A DNA stretch of 64,000 nucleotides from Holothuria scabra. Its lineage: Eukaryota > Echinodermata > Holothuroidea > Aspidochirotida > Holothuriidae. The notes under the pieces were generated by a model. It saw nothing but the letters and a program-made list of their open reading frames with translations. It had not been told where the DNA came from and did no database searches. The translations under genes were made by a program, and so were the position numbers. The stretch spans positions 38,032,846 through 38,096,845 of the forward strand of contig CM074193.1 of assembly GCA_037179385.1 (NCBI GenBank). Direction: 5' to 3'. Below are positions 35,069 to 47,639 of the stretch, in pieces (the first letter of the stretch is position 1; each line of letters starts with the position of its first letter).

Positions 35069-36448
35069 ACTAAGCCTTTTGGCTTTCTGGTTTAAATTGG
35101 TATAGATACCCAAAATGGGGGTACTAACTGACTATTATTGCCAAAATTTTATTTTGCTGAAAGTCATTTTTTCTCTGACTTTACGTTCTACCTCATGAAA
35201 ATGAAAAAAAAAAAAAAAAATACAAAAATAGAAGCTTTACACCCAAAATCTTTGGTCATTATTCATTTATTCATTCATTCATTCAATTAAATTCATTTTT
35301 CACTAAATCCTTCATCTCTTTTGTTGAGCCATACATAATCCCATTATAATCTTATTTTCATTTAGTTTTTTTTTTCTTTTAAATGGCTTGGTCTTCTGTG
35401 GTTTGGAAAGATTACTTGAGCAAAATGGGTAATCTACCATTGACTTTGTCTATTGAATATGTATTACTTAGTATAATACCATTGATTTGTTGTAAATGGA
35501 AAGTGGAGCTCTCTTGAATAACAAAGCTTTCCATACTGAAATAGCTCTTACATGTTTTCGTTAAAGAAGTAATTTGGCAGTTCTTGCCGAAAATCACTTT
35601 AAAGGGCAAGAGAAGTCACCGCAACATGAACTTGTGTAGTAGACTGTCCTGTTTCATTATTGGCTGTTGAGTGTCATGCAAAAGCAATTTTTTACTTCAA
35701 ATAAGAAATTTACTAGAAGTAAAAAATTGTTTTACCTTGAAAAAAATTACAGAAAAATTCTGATACTTAGCTGTTGCATCAAAATGAGTTGGGGAGTGGA
35801 CTCTTGCCTTTTAAATGCCATTTTTATTATTTGCCAATTGATTGTATCTGAAATTTTTGTGTGTATTTTATCTCAAAGGTCACCATATCATGTAAAATAC
35901 TAGAAGTCATCATGGAGTGATCTATGACTTGTAAATTCAAACTTGTCTTAGAAATAGATGCAAGGTAATATTTTATAAAATAGATCCTGTAAGATCATGA
36001 ACAGGTAGCTTCCATCTATCCAGTACAGGCTGGATGTACTTCTTGTGTTTTAGCAATGAAGTGAAGAATGAAGCGAAATTCCCACCCTGGCTTTGACATA
36101 ACTATTAGTATTTAGTACTCAAATTTGATAAGCCAGACTGTAAGGTGCTGGTGCTGTAAATGCTGTTCTATATTTTTTTTCACAAAGCTGCATTTTTTTT
36201 CATATATCGTAGTAAAAAAAAATTTTTTTTTGCCTTCTCTAATGCAATTTACCGCCAGCTCATAGAAAAAGTTTAAGAATTATTTTATAAACGAGAAAAG
36301 TTTCAGTTACTATGTTTCTACTACAGTATGCTATGTTTTGAGATGTATTCTGCAATAAAAGGATATGCTTTATCCATTCTTATCTTCCCTTTTAAAATGT
36401 TTCAAGCTATTGTGCACTCCTTCTTACCTTACATGTGGAGTACTTTCA

Positions 36449-36870
36449 CTGACATTACAAGCCCTGCCCCTTTTGATGGGCAAAAACTAGTGTAGTATGC
36501 TAGCTAGTGAAGCTAGATATGAGTTTTATGATCCAGTTTCAACCTATTGGTTCAAGTCGAGCTGGTCACAGCCTTTTTATTTCCAGTTTTGGCTCACTTG
36601 CTTGTTTTCCCCTACTCCATTGCTTATGCCGAGATACATGCACAACAGCGGTAGGTTCCATTTTTAGAGTCTTTGGTATGATTCGACCTGGGAACAGAAC
36701 ATGGGCCTTCTGCTTGAGAGGTAGATACTCTTACCATTAGACCAAACATGCATTTCGCTAGCTGAGAAGCAGCTGACGACCCATCTGTGACTGCTGTACT
36801 AAAACACTGTTGATTTTTCCCCAACAGTGGGCGGGGCTTATGGATTGTGATGTCTCATAAAAGCACTCTG
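36449..36870 (+). repeat. dispersed repeat interrupted by a SINE
   Basis: 36449-36518 and 36755-36870 together match 24640-24835. Between them is a SINE on the - strand (about 36519-36752) with B box (GTTCCCAGGTCGAATC-type) and the usual tail. The host repeat is therefore older than the SINE. Confidence 0.75.
36519..36752 (-). mobile_element. tRNA-derived SINE nested in another repeat
   Basis: On the - strand TTTGGTCTAATGGTAAGAGT is the A-box region, followed by the B-box region and tail (AATGGAACCTACCGCTG, CAAGTGAGCCAAAACTGG, GAACCAATAGGTTG). The copy resembles the one at 8118 most. Confidence 0.8.
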
Positions 36871-37844
36871 TAACTACTATTGGTCAGTCCAACTACTGTT
36901 GGATGACATATGTCAGCCATGCTCATCATTTTTTATATCAGTTTTACATTATATGTTTTAATCTAGTGTGGATACTGACAAAATATGTTGAATATATGCT
37001 ATCTTAAAATGTCCTTCCTAGGTACTTGCCAACACTGTTGAAAAATTGAACATTGTTTGTTAAAATGTTTAACCCAGGGTTTCTTCCAGTATGTCATATT
37101 TGAGGGGGTCACACCACAGCGATATCAAATCTGATTATAATCTGGTGTTATTTTGGTTTAAGTTAATATCTTCTTCATCTCTGGTGAGAAAGAACCTAAA
37201 ATTTGCCTGCCTGCCTAAATGTAGGATTTGTATTCACAGTACTAAAATCAAATTTTAATCTAATAACTTCATGATGATCACATACTGGAAAGAAGAGTTT
37301 TATCAGACTGTGCATGTGGTTTACAATGACTGGCTGTTGGTTTGGTTCTTTCACACCAAGGATGGGAGATATCGTAAAGAAAACTCTAAAACATGGATCA
37401 TAATCCGATCTGATATCGCTGTCATTTGACCCACCTTTTAGTCCTGTGCTGTCTAGTATAATTGTATAGTATTCTCTTGAGATTCAACCGAATGGACCTT
37501 ATGCACTTGGTGTTACAAGTCAAAAAGTGTTCCTTCCTTTGGAGAAAAACTTGCAGCATTGCAAGGCACACCAGTAAATGCAGACGAATAAGTTGTCAAC
37601 CGATTTGATGTGCACATAAGGCTACCACACGTGCGAGGGTTCATTTCTTTCCTCCAAAATGATGTGACATGGGTTCAATGTGTATGGTCTATTTTTCAAG
37701 CATTTTAGATTAGATTAGAGAGCTAGAGATTATCTAGGATTAGCCTTTTGAAGTCTTTGTAAACTGGCATACTGTGTAATGGTATCAGTCTTTGTTACAA
37801 ATTATTACAAATTTTAGAAAGTGAAAACAAAATGATACCCAGGA

Positions 37845-38245
37845 CTCGATTTCCATGAGTGTTGGGTTGTCCATGACAACTGAAATTCCATGGGGACAAC
37901 CAAAATTTAAATGTTTTCAAACAAGCATTTTTTTTGGTAAGAATTAAGTAGCAGCTTATTTTTACATGATTCAAGACTATACCAATTGATTCTTTCAACT
38001 TTTGTCATCTTTTTTCAGCCTTTGGTATTATCAAAGCTTTTTTTTGTCACAAACATCCCATCCATTTTATTTTAATACACAACTGAATTCCAGCAACATA
38101 AAAGTACGACAGGTACTTGCAAAATGCACCATTTTTCAGTTGTGTGAAAATGCGTGGAAAAGTGTTTCAGAAAACCAATTAGTGAAATGGTTGCCCAAAG
38201 GACAACCATTAAATTTTATAAAAATCAATGGCTTGGTACCGTGAA
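37845..38245 (+). repeat. GGTTGTCC/GGACAACC repeat, copy 2
   Basis: GATTTCCATGAGTGTTGGGTTGTCC and GGGGACAACC at the left, and GGTTGCCCAAAGGACAACCA at the right, match 48234-48590 (GATTTTCATGGTTGTC, GGTTGTCCAAAGGACAACCA). A fragment is at 296-372. The ends contain inverted GGTTGTCC/GGACAACC pairs. Family unknown. Confidence 0.65.
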
Positions 38246-38748
38246 AGAGGTCTTTTTCTTTATCCTTCTATATTGGACGCCACAAACATTATTTACATAG
38301 AGATTAACATTTGAATGCTGCATAATATGTGCAGTTTGTATATTTGCCAAAAAAAGTACACCCATCAATCGAGATATTCTTTCTTTCATGAGAAGTACTA
38401 TATTTTAAATTCTTTATGAAGCCATTTGTTTTTTTTTTTTTAACTATTTCTTTAATATTTTTTCTGTTAAACTGAAATGTGAGTATGATATTAGATGACA
38501 TCCTATGTAACAGTTTGTGTGATGCACATGACTGTGGTGATTCTTTGCAGGAAGTACTTCTAGGAATGAGAGTACTATAACCAGCTGAAAAAAGGGTGAT
38601 TTTATTTTTGCCTAAAGACATGGGGCTGATTTCACTATCGTTTTGCGATTATCTCAAATGCCAAAATCCATCGCTAAATCTTAAATCAATTGCAATTTAG
38701 CAACAAATTATTCAAAATGAATTTACCAGACTTTCTCCATCAGTTTTT

Positions 38749-38812
38749 GGTTCCTTGCGGTAGCAAAGGGACCTATGTAGTCAGGTTGGCATGTGTGTGT
38801 TTGTGTGCGTGT

Positions 38813-38848
<36 letters not shown>

Positions 38849-39260
38849 TGCTTCGGTACGCTCTAACTCAACAAGGGAATGTTGGATGGAACTTTGATTT
38901 GGTACATAAATTCGTCATAGGGAGAAGGTGTGCCCTATCATTTTTGGTGGAGGTCAAAGGTCATTTGGGGTCACCAGAGGTCAAAAACTAAAAACCTTCT
39001 CAACACGATATCTCTAGATAGGAAACTTGGATAAATGTCATACTTGGTGTGTGGATGTGTTATGGTATAAGGATGAAATTGGATATGTTTAGTGAAGGTC
39101 AAGGGGTCATCTGGGGTCACCAGGGGTCATACACTGAAAAAAGTTTTAGCACAGTATTTTAAGGTAGAAAGGACATATATCAAATCAATCTGTGTTTGGT
39201 TAAGGTCAAAGGTCATCAAGGTCACTGGAGGTCAACCACTGGAAATGTAATTTAGAAAAT
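38749..39260 (+). mobile_element. tandem-repeat element, Helentron/DINE/pearl-like, copy 2
   Basis: It starts with a hairpin at 38749-38773 (GGTTCC TTGC, loop, GCAA AGGGACC), then ACCTATGTAGTCAGG, a (GT)n run (about 38793-38842) and about three diverged units rich in AGGTCA (GAGGTCAAAGGTCATTTGGG near 38949). TTTTT precedes the hairpin as in copies 1 and 3. The right end is not clear. Confidence 0.6.
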
Positions 39261-39799
39261 CTTGTAAGCTAGATAAAGATAGGTTCAATAGATTTTTTTA
39301 TCTCACCTGGTTTTGCATGCTTATACACCCAAACACCTTATAAATTTGGCCTTTGCGTTTGTTCAGTAATGATTCCTTCGGGTTGTACACATATTTTGGA
39401 TCATTCAAAGTTTTAAGAGGGCAATAACTGAAATCTGTAGATTTCACTGAACACAGGTCACTCTGCATTAAACTGGTCTCTCTGCCAGTGGAAGCAATGC
39501 ATGGATTATACAGTATGTCTCTTTAATACTGCTGTGCTCTGTGGGGGTAACCTAATCCTCATTCTATTATCACACCCCATTAATCACTTGCTTTCTGCTT
39601 AACTGCTGAATAAACACTGTTTTCTGTGTGGAGGTTGCAAACAGGACAAATGGTAGATTGTTTTAAAGTAATAGCAAGTTTTATTTGAGAGCAGGTAAAA
39701 ATAAATTGTGAGAGAAATACAAGGGGTGTTTTTCTCTCTGTGACCACATTGTGTATTGTTTATTGATGATAATATCAAGTTTGATTACAAGCATAAATA

Positions 39800-40040
39800 C
39801 TGTACATATGGAAATGAGGAAATATTTTTGAAGAATCACCAAGCATTACAAAAGTTGAAGGTTAGTAAGGCCACAAAAATTTGATCTTTGATATCATGTA
39901 ATGTAAGTAATAAAATATCACTTGTGAAGATGTTACAAACATTGAGTATTAGCTTTTGCTTAGCTCTATTTCAGAGACTGGCTGTACATTCTTATAATAT
40001 CCAGCAAGGAACCACAGTGCCCATTGGGCTCTTGTTCATC
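39800..40040 (+). repeat. dispersed ~240-bp repeat, copy 2
   Basis: Second copy of the repeat at 18343-18590, ending CAGCAAGGAACCACAGTGCC and CATTGGGCTC. No coding frame. Confidence 0.75.
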
Positions 40041-40044
40041 CCTA

Positions 40045-41040
40045 AGTTGTGTAGTTTGCAATAGGTTTAGTGAAACCCAAATTCATCGCTGTCGCTACTA
40101 ACGATAATATCTAGCTAGCAGGCAACTTGGCGATGATCGGTAAAATTGATGTTAGTGAAATTGGTCCTGCCTACAGGAAGCTATTCCATGTCACTAAAAT
40201 GTGCAATGACACACTGAAGGTTTTAAGACAGTAAATTTTGGGGAGTTCCAGTAGTTATCAAGCCATTGTTGGTTTTCATATGGCATAATATAGCCTGATT
40301 AACATGGTCACAATTAATCCATTAATATGTGAGGGGGTCTGTCTAACAACTTTAAAAAAAGGATTGTTACAAACTAAATGTAAATATTTTCATAGTGTGC
40401 AGCAGTGGGCAGCTTGTCAGGTAGACATAGGCCTACTAGTTGTGTAGACTGCTAGTATAGCTTTCTATCGTGGCTTTGCCTCTTTGCATTGCAAGCATGA
40501 GAGTTTGGGGCATGAACACAACTATACTAATCCATGATTTAACTGTTTGTTAACAGACAATCTTGGAAACTTTTGTCACAGATGATGACAGACCTGGATT
40601 TACACTTTATGTGATAAATACTGTAAATTATTTCAACTGTAACATAGTAACCGTCCAGATCTTAAGCATTTTCAAAATGATTATTGCAATAAAATAGACT
40701 TGAGAGCTTGGAGTCAAGCATTTTTAAAGCAAAATATTCATTTTTAAACCTTATTTTGATTTTCTTTCAAGTTACCTAATTTGTGTTTCAAAAGTCATCA
40801 CACTAATTTTATGTGTTTTTAATTTTCAAGGTGCTGTGCACACCACCTATAGAAAGCTGCAAAAGATCTTTGAAAGAATAAGTGTTATTTCACCTCTGTG
40901 CTCAGTATTTCATTATATTTCTGTTCTCATTTGCTATGTACCTCCTTTAGAAAATACACAAGATGTGAAAAAGCCATAAAATATGTTTGCCATTTTTGTG
41001 TGTATTTGTGAAAAACCTTGTTCGTTGCCCCTGTAGTATA
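40045..41040. other. intergenic, nothing recognised
   Basis: AT-rich sequence with no supported gene, RNA or clear repeat boundary. A weak inverted match between CTGATTTCACTATCG near 38631 and GTTAGTGAAATTGG near 40149 may mark the ends of a larger old element, but is too short to call. Confidence 0.4.
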
Positions 41041-41042
41041 TA

Positions 41043-41470
41043 AAGCCCCGTCCACGCTACGCAGAGCTATGCATTGCAACAAGATTGTTCAGAGTAGACA
41101 CATTGCAGAGTGTGGAATGCTTTGCAACTATAGTTACAAGTAGACCAGCAACCCAGTTTTATGCAGCTTAACATGTTCCATCACACGAATCTGAAACGTG
41201 CAACTGGCAGCAATGAAAGACTTCTGCAACGAAGCCCACGAAGCTCAGTAAATCTATCAATGGACAACACATTCCTGTCTCTCTAATGTACATACTGTAA
41301 CAAAAAAAAGAGTATGTTAACTATCAGAATTTTAGGTGAATCACTTCATGGATCTGTGACTTGTTGCATAATGTGGACACTATGCTCTTAAACTAGTTGG
41401 ACGTCAGTTGCTCACCACGACAAGACAGTCTTGTTGCAATAAGTCGCATCGGATAGTGTGGACGAGGCTT
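41043..41470. mobile_element. foldback MITE with AAGCCCCGTCCAC ends
   Basis: The left AAGCCCCGTCCACGCTACGC is mirrored by the right GATAGTGTGGACGAGGCTT. Inner words GCATTGCAACAAGATTG and CAGTCTTGTTGCAATAAG face each other. The left flank is TA and the right flank AA, so the target duplication is probably a decayed TA. Non-coding. Confidence 0.7.
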
Positions 41471-42117
41471 AATTTACTGCGCAAGCCATCTACACTGAGG
41501 CAACAGTTACACTTATTAGCATATTTTAAACAAAGTTTCATATCACATATAGTTAATTCAGCAGCACCAAAAAGTTTCATTCCAAGGTTTTGACAAGACT
41601 GGGAAGATTTCAGTGCTCATGCAAGATTTGGAAAAAGACTAGTTGTGGCATTAAATTAGCATTTTAGGTCCCAACTTTGCTGTTGGGAAGAAAGTTAATT
41701 TCAATGGCTCAGATGACCTTCACCATCCCCCTGATTTTGACGGTTGGGATAAAGACATTGTGTACAACTGGGGATTACTGAAATTCAACTTCTGCAGGGC
41801 AGTTCTAAGGAGGAAGAAGTAGCCTCCACGCCCACCCCCCCCCCCCCGGCCTCGTATCCCGCACAAATTGTGCAATTTTGGCACAGATATTCTGTAGTAA
41901 GTCACAGAAATACTAATAATATTGCAAATTTCCAAAAGTGCCTTTGCAAGAAGTAGTAATCCTGTGTTTATCCTTCCCAATTATATAATTGCAGAGCCAG
42001 AGAGCAATGCTAGCATGTATGTTTCCTGTTAATGTAAGGTTATTTGTGCAGTCAATGTTGAGAAGAACATACTGTATACAAAATAAGTAAAACTATAAAC
42101 CATGAATTTAAAGCATT

Positions 42118-43440
42118 ACAAATTTATTACAACCATAGTCTTTTTGATATGAAATTACCAACAAGGTTTGTTATTAACAAAGAAGAAGGTGGTCCCTGCA
42201 ATGATATGAAGTGACTTGCAAAATGAGACCTTGAAGAATATGCAACCAAAATAAACTCCACGACCAAAGAAGTTCCCAAAAGGAGGGTACTTGTTCACAA
42301 AAGTGCAGAAGCAATCCTCACAAATCAACAACCCATAACTTGACCAGTTACAGCCCTAAGTTTTGACACCCCTCTATTCCAACAAATCTATTATCTTCAA
42401 ACACAGGCTTGGTTCCAACACCCCTATCTTCCAACAACTCAATCGTAGATGAATATATTGTCAGAACAAAGGGGTGTCAGAATATAGGGCAGTCACCAAC
42501 TTGAACAGCTCTTTTCTTGGTCAAAGAGCACCCTTTTGAATCTTGGTAGGCCTGAAGTGAAATGAAAGTTTTTTAACAACTTGCTTTCAGATAAGAATTG
42601 GTAGTTCTTTCAAATATTGCCCTCACTTTCCCCTCCTTACACATTCTTCATCTACAATGTTGAACTTTTTAATATAATAAATAAACTAATAAATAAAACA
42701 TATAATTAAATGTGTAAACGCATGTAATAAAGTTTACAATAAATACAGTCTATATTTTATACTTGAATGGCTCACCTTCTTGACCACATCACACTAAATC
42801 TTGCACACTATGCTTCATATTTGCTTGTTTGTAATATATCTTAATTTACGTGACATAATATTAAACATTATCTTAAATTTAAAATCTACTGTAGGCTATA
42901 ACTTTGTGAAAGTTCACTTTTGGCAAGTACACTTTGTAAGTACAACAAAACAAAAAGAAGAACCCCCCCCCCCCCCAAAAAAAAAAAAAACCAGATATAT
43001 TTATCAAAAACTTGCAAATTTATTACCAAATCTGGATATTCCCACTTTTTCACTTGATGAAACTTCTGTTCAGTTCTACCATGCATGTCTCAGTGATGGG
43101 GGTCGATAAACATAGCTTATACCTGTCATAAAGCTACATCAGGGACACAAATTACCATCAGCTGGTACACAGTGAACCAAAGAACGAACCGAAAATATGC
43201 CACAGATTTCCAGGAACTGATCCTAAAAGGTTTCCCTGAAAATAATTTTTCCTCTCTGAACTTTCTTCACAATCCTCTTAAAGATTTTAACCATTTCAAA
43301 AATGTGTCGCAACATGGTTATTGTCTCAAAATGATAAACTAGCAGAGTCTCTGGGAAAATATAGGACTTCTACATAACAAAACATCAATCAATACAAACT
43401 TACAAACATGCAAAACGCACGAGAGCACCGAAAGTAAATC
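42118..43440. other. intergenic, nothing recognised
   Basis: No supported gene. A C-run followed by an A-run lies near 42963-42990. Confidence 0.4.
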
Positions 43441-43539
43441 TCAATAAATGTAGCATTTCTGGTGAAAACATGTTAGAACAAGAAAAACTGGAGAACACAA
43501 CCAGTCATTCCCCATCTTGTATTAAGAAATTTTCCACAA

Positions 43540-43749
43540 TTCAAACAATGCAGAGTTCCAAAGCTTATATTACACAGCATGAATGGTACTGAGAGTGTTT
43601 TGATTACATAAATTGAGTTTTTCTTTACTCACCTTGAAGCAATTAACAGATTGTATCTGGATGAGCATGAATTTCAGGCAATTGTAGGAGGGGCATACTG
43701 TAAGTAAGAAGGTTTAAGTGCTACTGTTTGGGGTGAGAGAACTGGACCT
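43540..43749 (+). mobile_element. TTAA MITE, 5'-damaged copy
   Basis: Only the inner and right parts are recognisable (GCTTATATTACACAGCATG, ACTGAGAGTGTTTTGATTAC, CTGTTTGGGGTGAGAGAACT). TTAA follows at 43750-43753. The left end is lost or too diverged. Confidence 0.7.
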
Positions 43750-44443
43750 TTAAATCTGAAATGCACTGAACAGAGTCAAATGAATATCATTATAACAGGG
43801 TTGGCACACATTAAACATGACAAAATTCCATGACTTTTTCCATGGACCTTGACTGAAATTTCCATGACCTTTAAAAGCAATTAAATCCCATATTTCCATC
43901 TTTTTACCACAAAATAATGTATACATATCCCAACAGTTAAATTTGGAACAATAAGTCCACTTTCTTAAATTCCCTGACTTTCCAGGACCTGTATGAGCCC
44001 TGTATAAAAAGCAAAGATGTTCGAAGTTGCAAAGTACTGTACTGAACAGCAATATCACACACAGTCTATCCTTATCTACTGTACTGTACTGTATGAATAT
44101 TGCGATGATACCTTTGGGCAGGGGTTAATGCAACAGAACTACTCCCTGCATTGAGTAACTTCTAATGAAGCAGTGTGTGGGCAATTCGAAGTAGCAAATG
44201 TGCACTAAAACGGCTAGCGGATCAATTCCTGGTGCTCAGAATTTTAAAGAAAGCAAACCATTCAATGAAGTCTTTGTGTTGCATTTACTATTTTTGCAAC
44301 AAAAGCAATCTCATATCAATTTCAAACATTGATATGTAAACATTTTGCTGCTTCACAACACAATTTTTTGTATTGAAAGAATTTGTTGACTAGTTAGATT
44401 TGAATACAAAGCTGTTTTCTAATCACGTACTGTACAGTATGTA

Positions 44444-44746
44444 AGGCAATCATTCATCAACCTACAGTTCACTAAACTTTAGTTTAAAGAAATTCTCAAA
44501 TGGCACAGTTCTTAAATTGACATTAAATTAAGAAAAATGTGGAGTAGCACACATTACACATCATGAACTGAGAGTGTTTGGATTACACTTTATCGTCTTG
44601 TATGCCAATCAGGCTGTAATGTTCTAGGAATGTGACTACAGTATAACCCGAGGAGTTAAGTCAGTGGTGGGAGGGGCTAGGTCGGGAGGGGTGGGGCAGG
44701 GGGAGGGGGACAAAATTGAAAATGTCTAGGGTGATAAATAACTGCC
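44444..44746 (+). mobile_element. TTAA MITE, diverged copy
   Basis: The left end AGGCAATCATTCATCAACC follows GTAA, a one-base change from TTAA. The right end GGGTGATAAATAACTGCC precedes TTAA at 44747-44750. Internal ACTGAGAGTGTTTGGATTAC matches the family. Confidence 0.8.
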
Positions 44747-45120
44747 TTAAAATACTTGCAAGTGAGGTCCATGCCTAATCATCCACTCCTACCTACAGTA
44801 CTGAGGTACTATTGCTTAACCTTCATTGATTATTACCAACAGATTATCAGTTACTGCATAGGTTGGACTCTACACTCTGTGATGTTGCTCTTGCTCTAAG
44901 CCCTCTGTCATCTGTAGGCCTACATACTGTATCTTGAATAAGGGGATATGTTCATCTAATGCATACAAAACTTGGGCAATGCCACTATGGAATAGGGTAG
45001 TCTGAATGGAGCTCCCATGTTGCTAGCTGAGAAAGAGCTGATGACATGACTGTTGATTTTCTGCCAGAGAGCAAGAGTGTCAAACCAAATCATGACATCA
45101 CATGAAAACACTCCATATAT

Positions 45121-46080
45121 TATGAAACTGCAAGAGTTATGGAATTTATGTGAATTTTCCACCAAGTAACTTTTAGGGAGAGATTGGTTTGAACTAAAAC
45201 AAGCTTGAAAAAGATTGCAAGGAGAAGAAATATACCACAGTTGACAGTTCCTTCTCCATGCCATAGCACTATCTCTTCTATTGAAATTATCATTGCACAC
45301 TTTCATTATATCCTGAGCACCCCTCTAGTTAGTTAAGTCACACTGTAACCAATTTCATTTTTGTCCTCCCCAGAACCCACCTATCCCTCCTTTACCCCAG
45401 CCCCTTACAGCACATTACAAAGTGTCTTTTTGCTCATTGCCAGCACCATCACTTGCGCTGCAATATTGAGCCAGAATTTTATAAGTTGATGAGTCAAACT
45501 CCAAAATCAAATCAGATTCCAATATTTGAATGAGATCTGTTGGACATTTTACAATCTGCCAACTTCTCCTAAATGAAAGTGCACATCAAAATTGCTAAGC
45601 TTTCCAACCCCCTCCTTATATGTAGATGCTAAGGAGTATATTTTTTGTCAAGGTGCTTCTCTTCCCTTCAAGAACTGACTTGGAACAACAAACCATAAAA
45701 GAACTTTGACTTTGTTTTAAGTAGAAAAATTCTGCTTTCTTCAAAAACATTACTAGACTTTTTTGCATTGGTGTCAAATGACAACACTTGGCAGCAAAAC
45801 AATGAAGCTTTGTGGCATAATGCTCAAGGAGATTAATGTATGCACAAGCTGCTGTGGGTTGCAAAAATACAGCCTTGCCTCCATTAGAGGGCTCACTTTT
45901 GTTCTGTGACATCATACAGAAGATCCCTAATGCCACAATACAACAAAGGCATATTGGATGTGAATGCTAAGACTAAATGTCATTTTGCACCCTCTAGAAA
46001 CAAGGCAAAAGGCAACTGGCAGAATTCTCAAGTTTCAAATAGTTTACCAAGTAAAAAGGGCAGAAAACTAAGGGCCTCTC
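45121..46080. other. probable 3' flank of the phosphatase gene, no other gene seen
   Basis: Open frames at 44956-45306 and 45616-45936 on the - strand show no family motif. A piece of the repeat seen at 24640 lies at 45020-45120. Confidence 0.4.
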
Positions 46081-46086
46081 TTTAAT
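46081..46086 (-). terminator. possible poly(A) signal ATTAAA for the phosphatase
   Basis: On the - strand ATTAAA lies about 120 nt beyond the stop codon of the phosphatase. It is the second most common animal poly(A) hexamer. A single hexamer is weak evidence. Confidence 0.3.
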
Positions 46087-46204
46087 AATCCCATAAAAAA
46101 GCTCTTGTTAGGCCTACAGAACAAAGAGAATTACTACCTAAAAGTTTCTGTCTGCCACCATCCTTGTAATGTTAACAAAGCACCTCCAGGCTAAGATATC
46201 TTCC

Positions 46205-46756
46205 TCAAAGTGGAACAAAGTTCTTCAGCTCTCTTGCATAAATGTCTGGAATCCATCCTCCAACTGGGGAATGAACCATTTTTACAGAGTTCTTACCGAA
46301 CAGATTCAGTTCATATATCACCATTTGTCTCCAGAAGCCAGGATTTGGACGAATCAGTGACCGTCGAGAATGGACAAAAGAGTGGGCCTGTTTGAGGGTC
46401 ATCTTATCATACTTCATAAGGTACACTATGCACAGGGTGGCAGACCTACTTCGGCCTGCAAAACAGTGGACAACAGTGCGCCCCCCTTTCTTTTTAACTT
46501 CATGGATCTTGTCTGCAACACGGTCAAAATGAAGAGATAATTGGGCTTGTGGTATATCGTCCACAGGAATTCTGATGAACTCAATGGATCTGTCCCTGTA
46601 GTTAGGCGTGGGGCATTGAAATGAGAGGGTGGCACATATGACACAAGTGATACCTTTGGCATTAAGTACTGTTTGGCTCTTGGCCCCATATGCGCTGGTC
46701 AGATAGAGGGAGTCTGTGATCTTACTAAGTGTGTGGAATGGTGAATAATTATTCAT
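46205..46756 (-). CDS. DUSP18: dual-specificity phosphatase, DUSP18/21-like
   Basis: A complete 183-residue atypical dual-specificity phosphatase in one exon. It should remove phosphate from Tyr and Ser/Thr of protein substrates, which the sequence does not reveal. The active-site loop is HCFAGRSRSATL, the HCX5R motif, with nucleophile Cys98 and Arg104. The Asp66/Asp67 pair in IPVDDIP supplies the general acid. NPGFWRQM and YELNLFG are typical of the DUSP14/18/21 group, and the C-terminal SPVG...IPDIY...VPL tail is typical of DUSP18/21. Length is near human DUSP18 (188). There is no MAPK-docking rhodanese domain. The ATG at 46756 is preceded by an in-frame TGA, so the start is secure. Upstream is an acceptor, so the 5' UTR is spliced. 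The gene converges on SMS. Confidence 0.95.
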   Translation of the reverse strand: MNNYSPFHTLSKITDSLYLTSAYGAKSQTVLNAKGITCVICATLSFQCPTPNYRDRSIEFIRIPVDDIPQAQLSLHFDRVADKIHEVKKKGGRTVVHCFAGRSRSATLCIVYLMKYDKMTLKQAHSFVHSRRSLIRPNPGFWRQMVIYELNLFGKNSVKMVHSPVGGWIPDIYARELKNFVPL

Positions 46757-46846
46757 GATGAATCTTTTCTGTGATATCTCGACACCGATCTCTCAAATAA
46801 ACTCTGATGTTTTCATGGAAGAGAGCAACAGGAGCTTTACTGAAGT
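46757..46846 (-). other. 5' UTR part of the phosphatase exon, with splice acceptor
   Basis: Reading the - strand, TCTTTCTGTTTTCTGCAG ends at 46847, a strong acceptor with pyrimidine tract. The 90 nt that follow, up to the ATG, contain stops in the coding frame. This indicates a non-coding 5' exon further up on the - strand. Confidence 0.7.
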
Positions 46847-47639
46847 CTGCAGAAAACAGAAAGAGAGGTACGGTATTATACTTTTAACTCCATTATCCCT
46901 AACAGTATACAGGATGGCTAAACAATGGAAAGATACCGAACAAAAAAGAAAAACAAATAAAAGAAAAACATGAGCTAAGCAGGGAAAATGTGTCAGCTCA
47001 GTTACAGAATTCTGGGCGTGTGTCGACTTAAATGAAACTTTGTTACTGTTTTTGCACTACAGTAAGGAGTTGCACACTTTATTTGCTAACTTTCATATCA
47101 CCACAATAGCCTACTGTACTGTACAGTATTCATTCACCTACTGATAAAATTTTGCCTCTCAAATAGCAAATGTGGGTCGAACTAGGGAGCTTGTCAAACT
47201 AGCAATAGCCTACTGTATGAAGGTCACTTGGGACATACATAAAAAATAATCTTATTCTAATCATTATCATTATCTTCTTCACATGTTGTTGGGCCATTTG
47301 GTCACCGCAACTAGTTCATTAACCTACCTGTAGTTTTAACCTTGTAACTGCTGTACCTTGCTTCATTTCTATTCTCAATCAAAATTTGACTGAAAAGATG
47401 GTGCATTCACATTGTGTGCTGAAAGCAAGTTCCATAATATTTTGCTGAGCAAAGACATTCTTTCTAACATTTTTATTACAGCAAGATTTCAAAAGCTTCA
47501 GTGGGTGCCCCTGAGTATTGGAGTCTACCGGTGAAAATCTACTTACTGTACTATTCACTGCCACTTCACTACCCAGATACTGTTCTTATAACGTAAATCA
47601 TGTCACTACTCAGTCACCTGTACCTGGTCCTGATGCATG

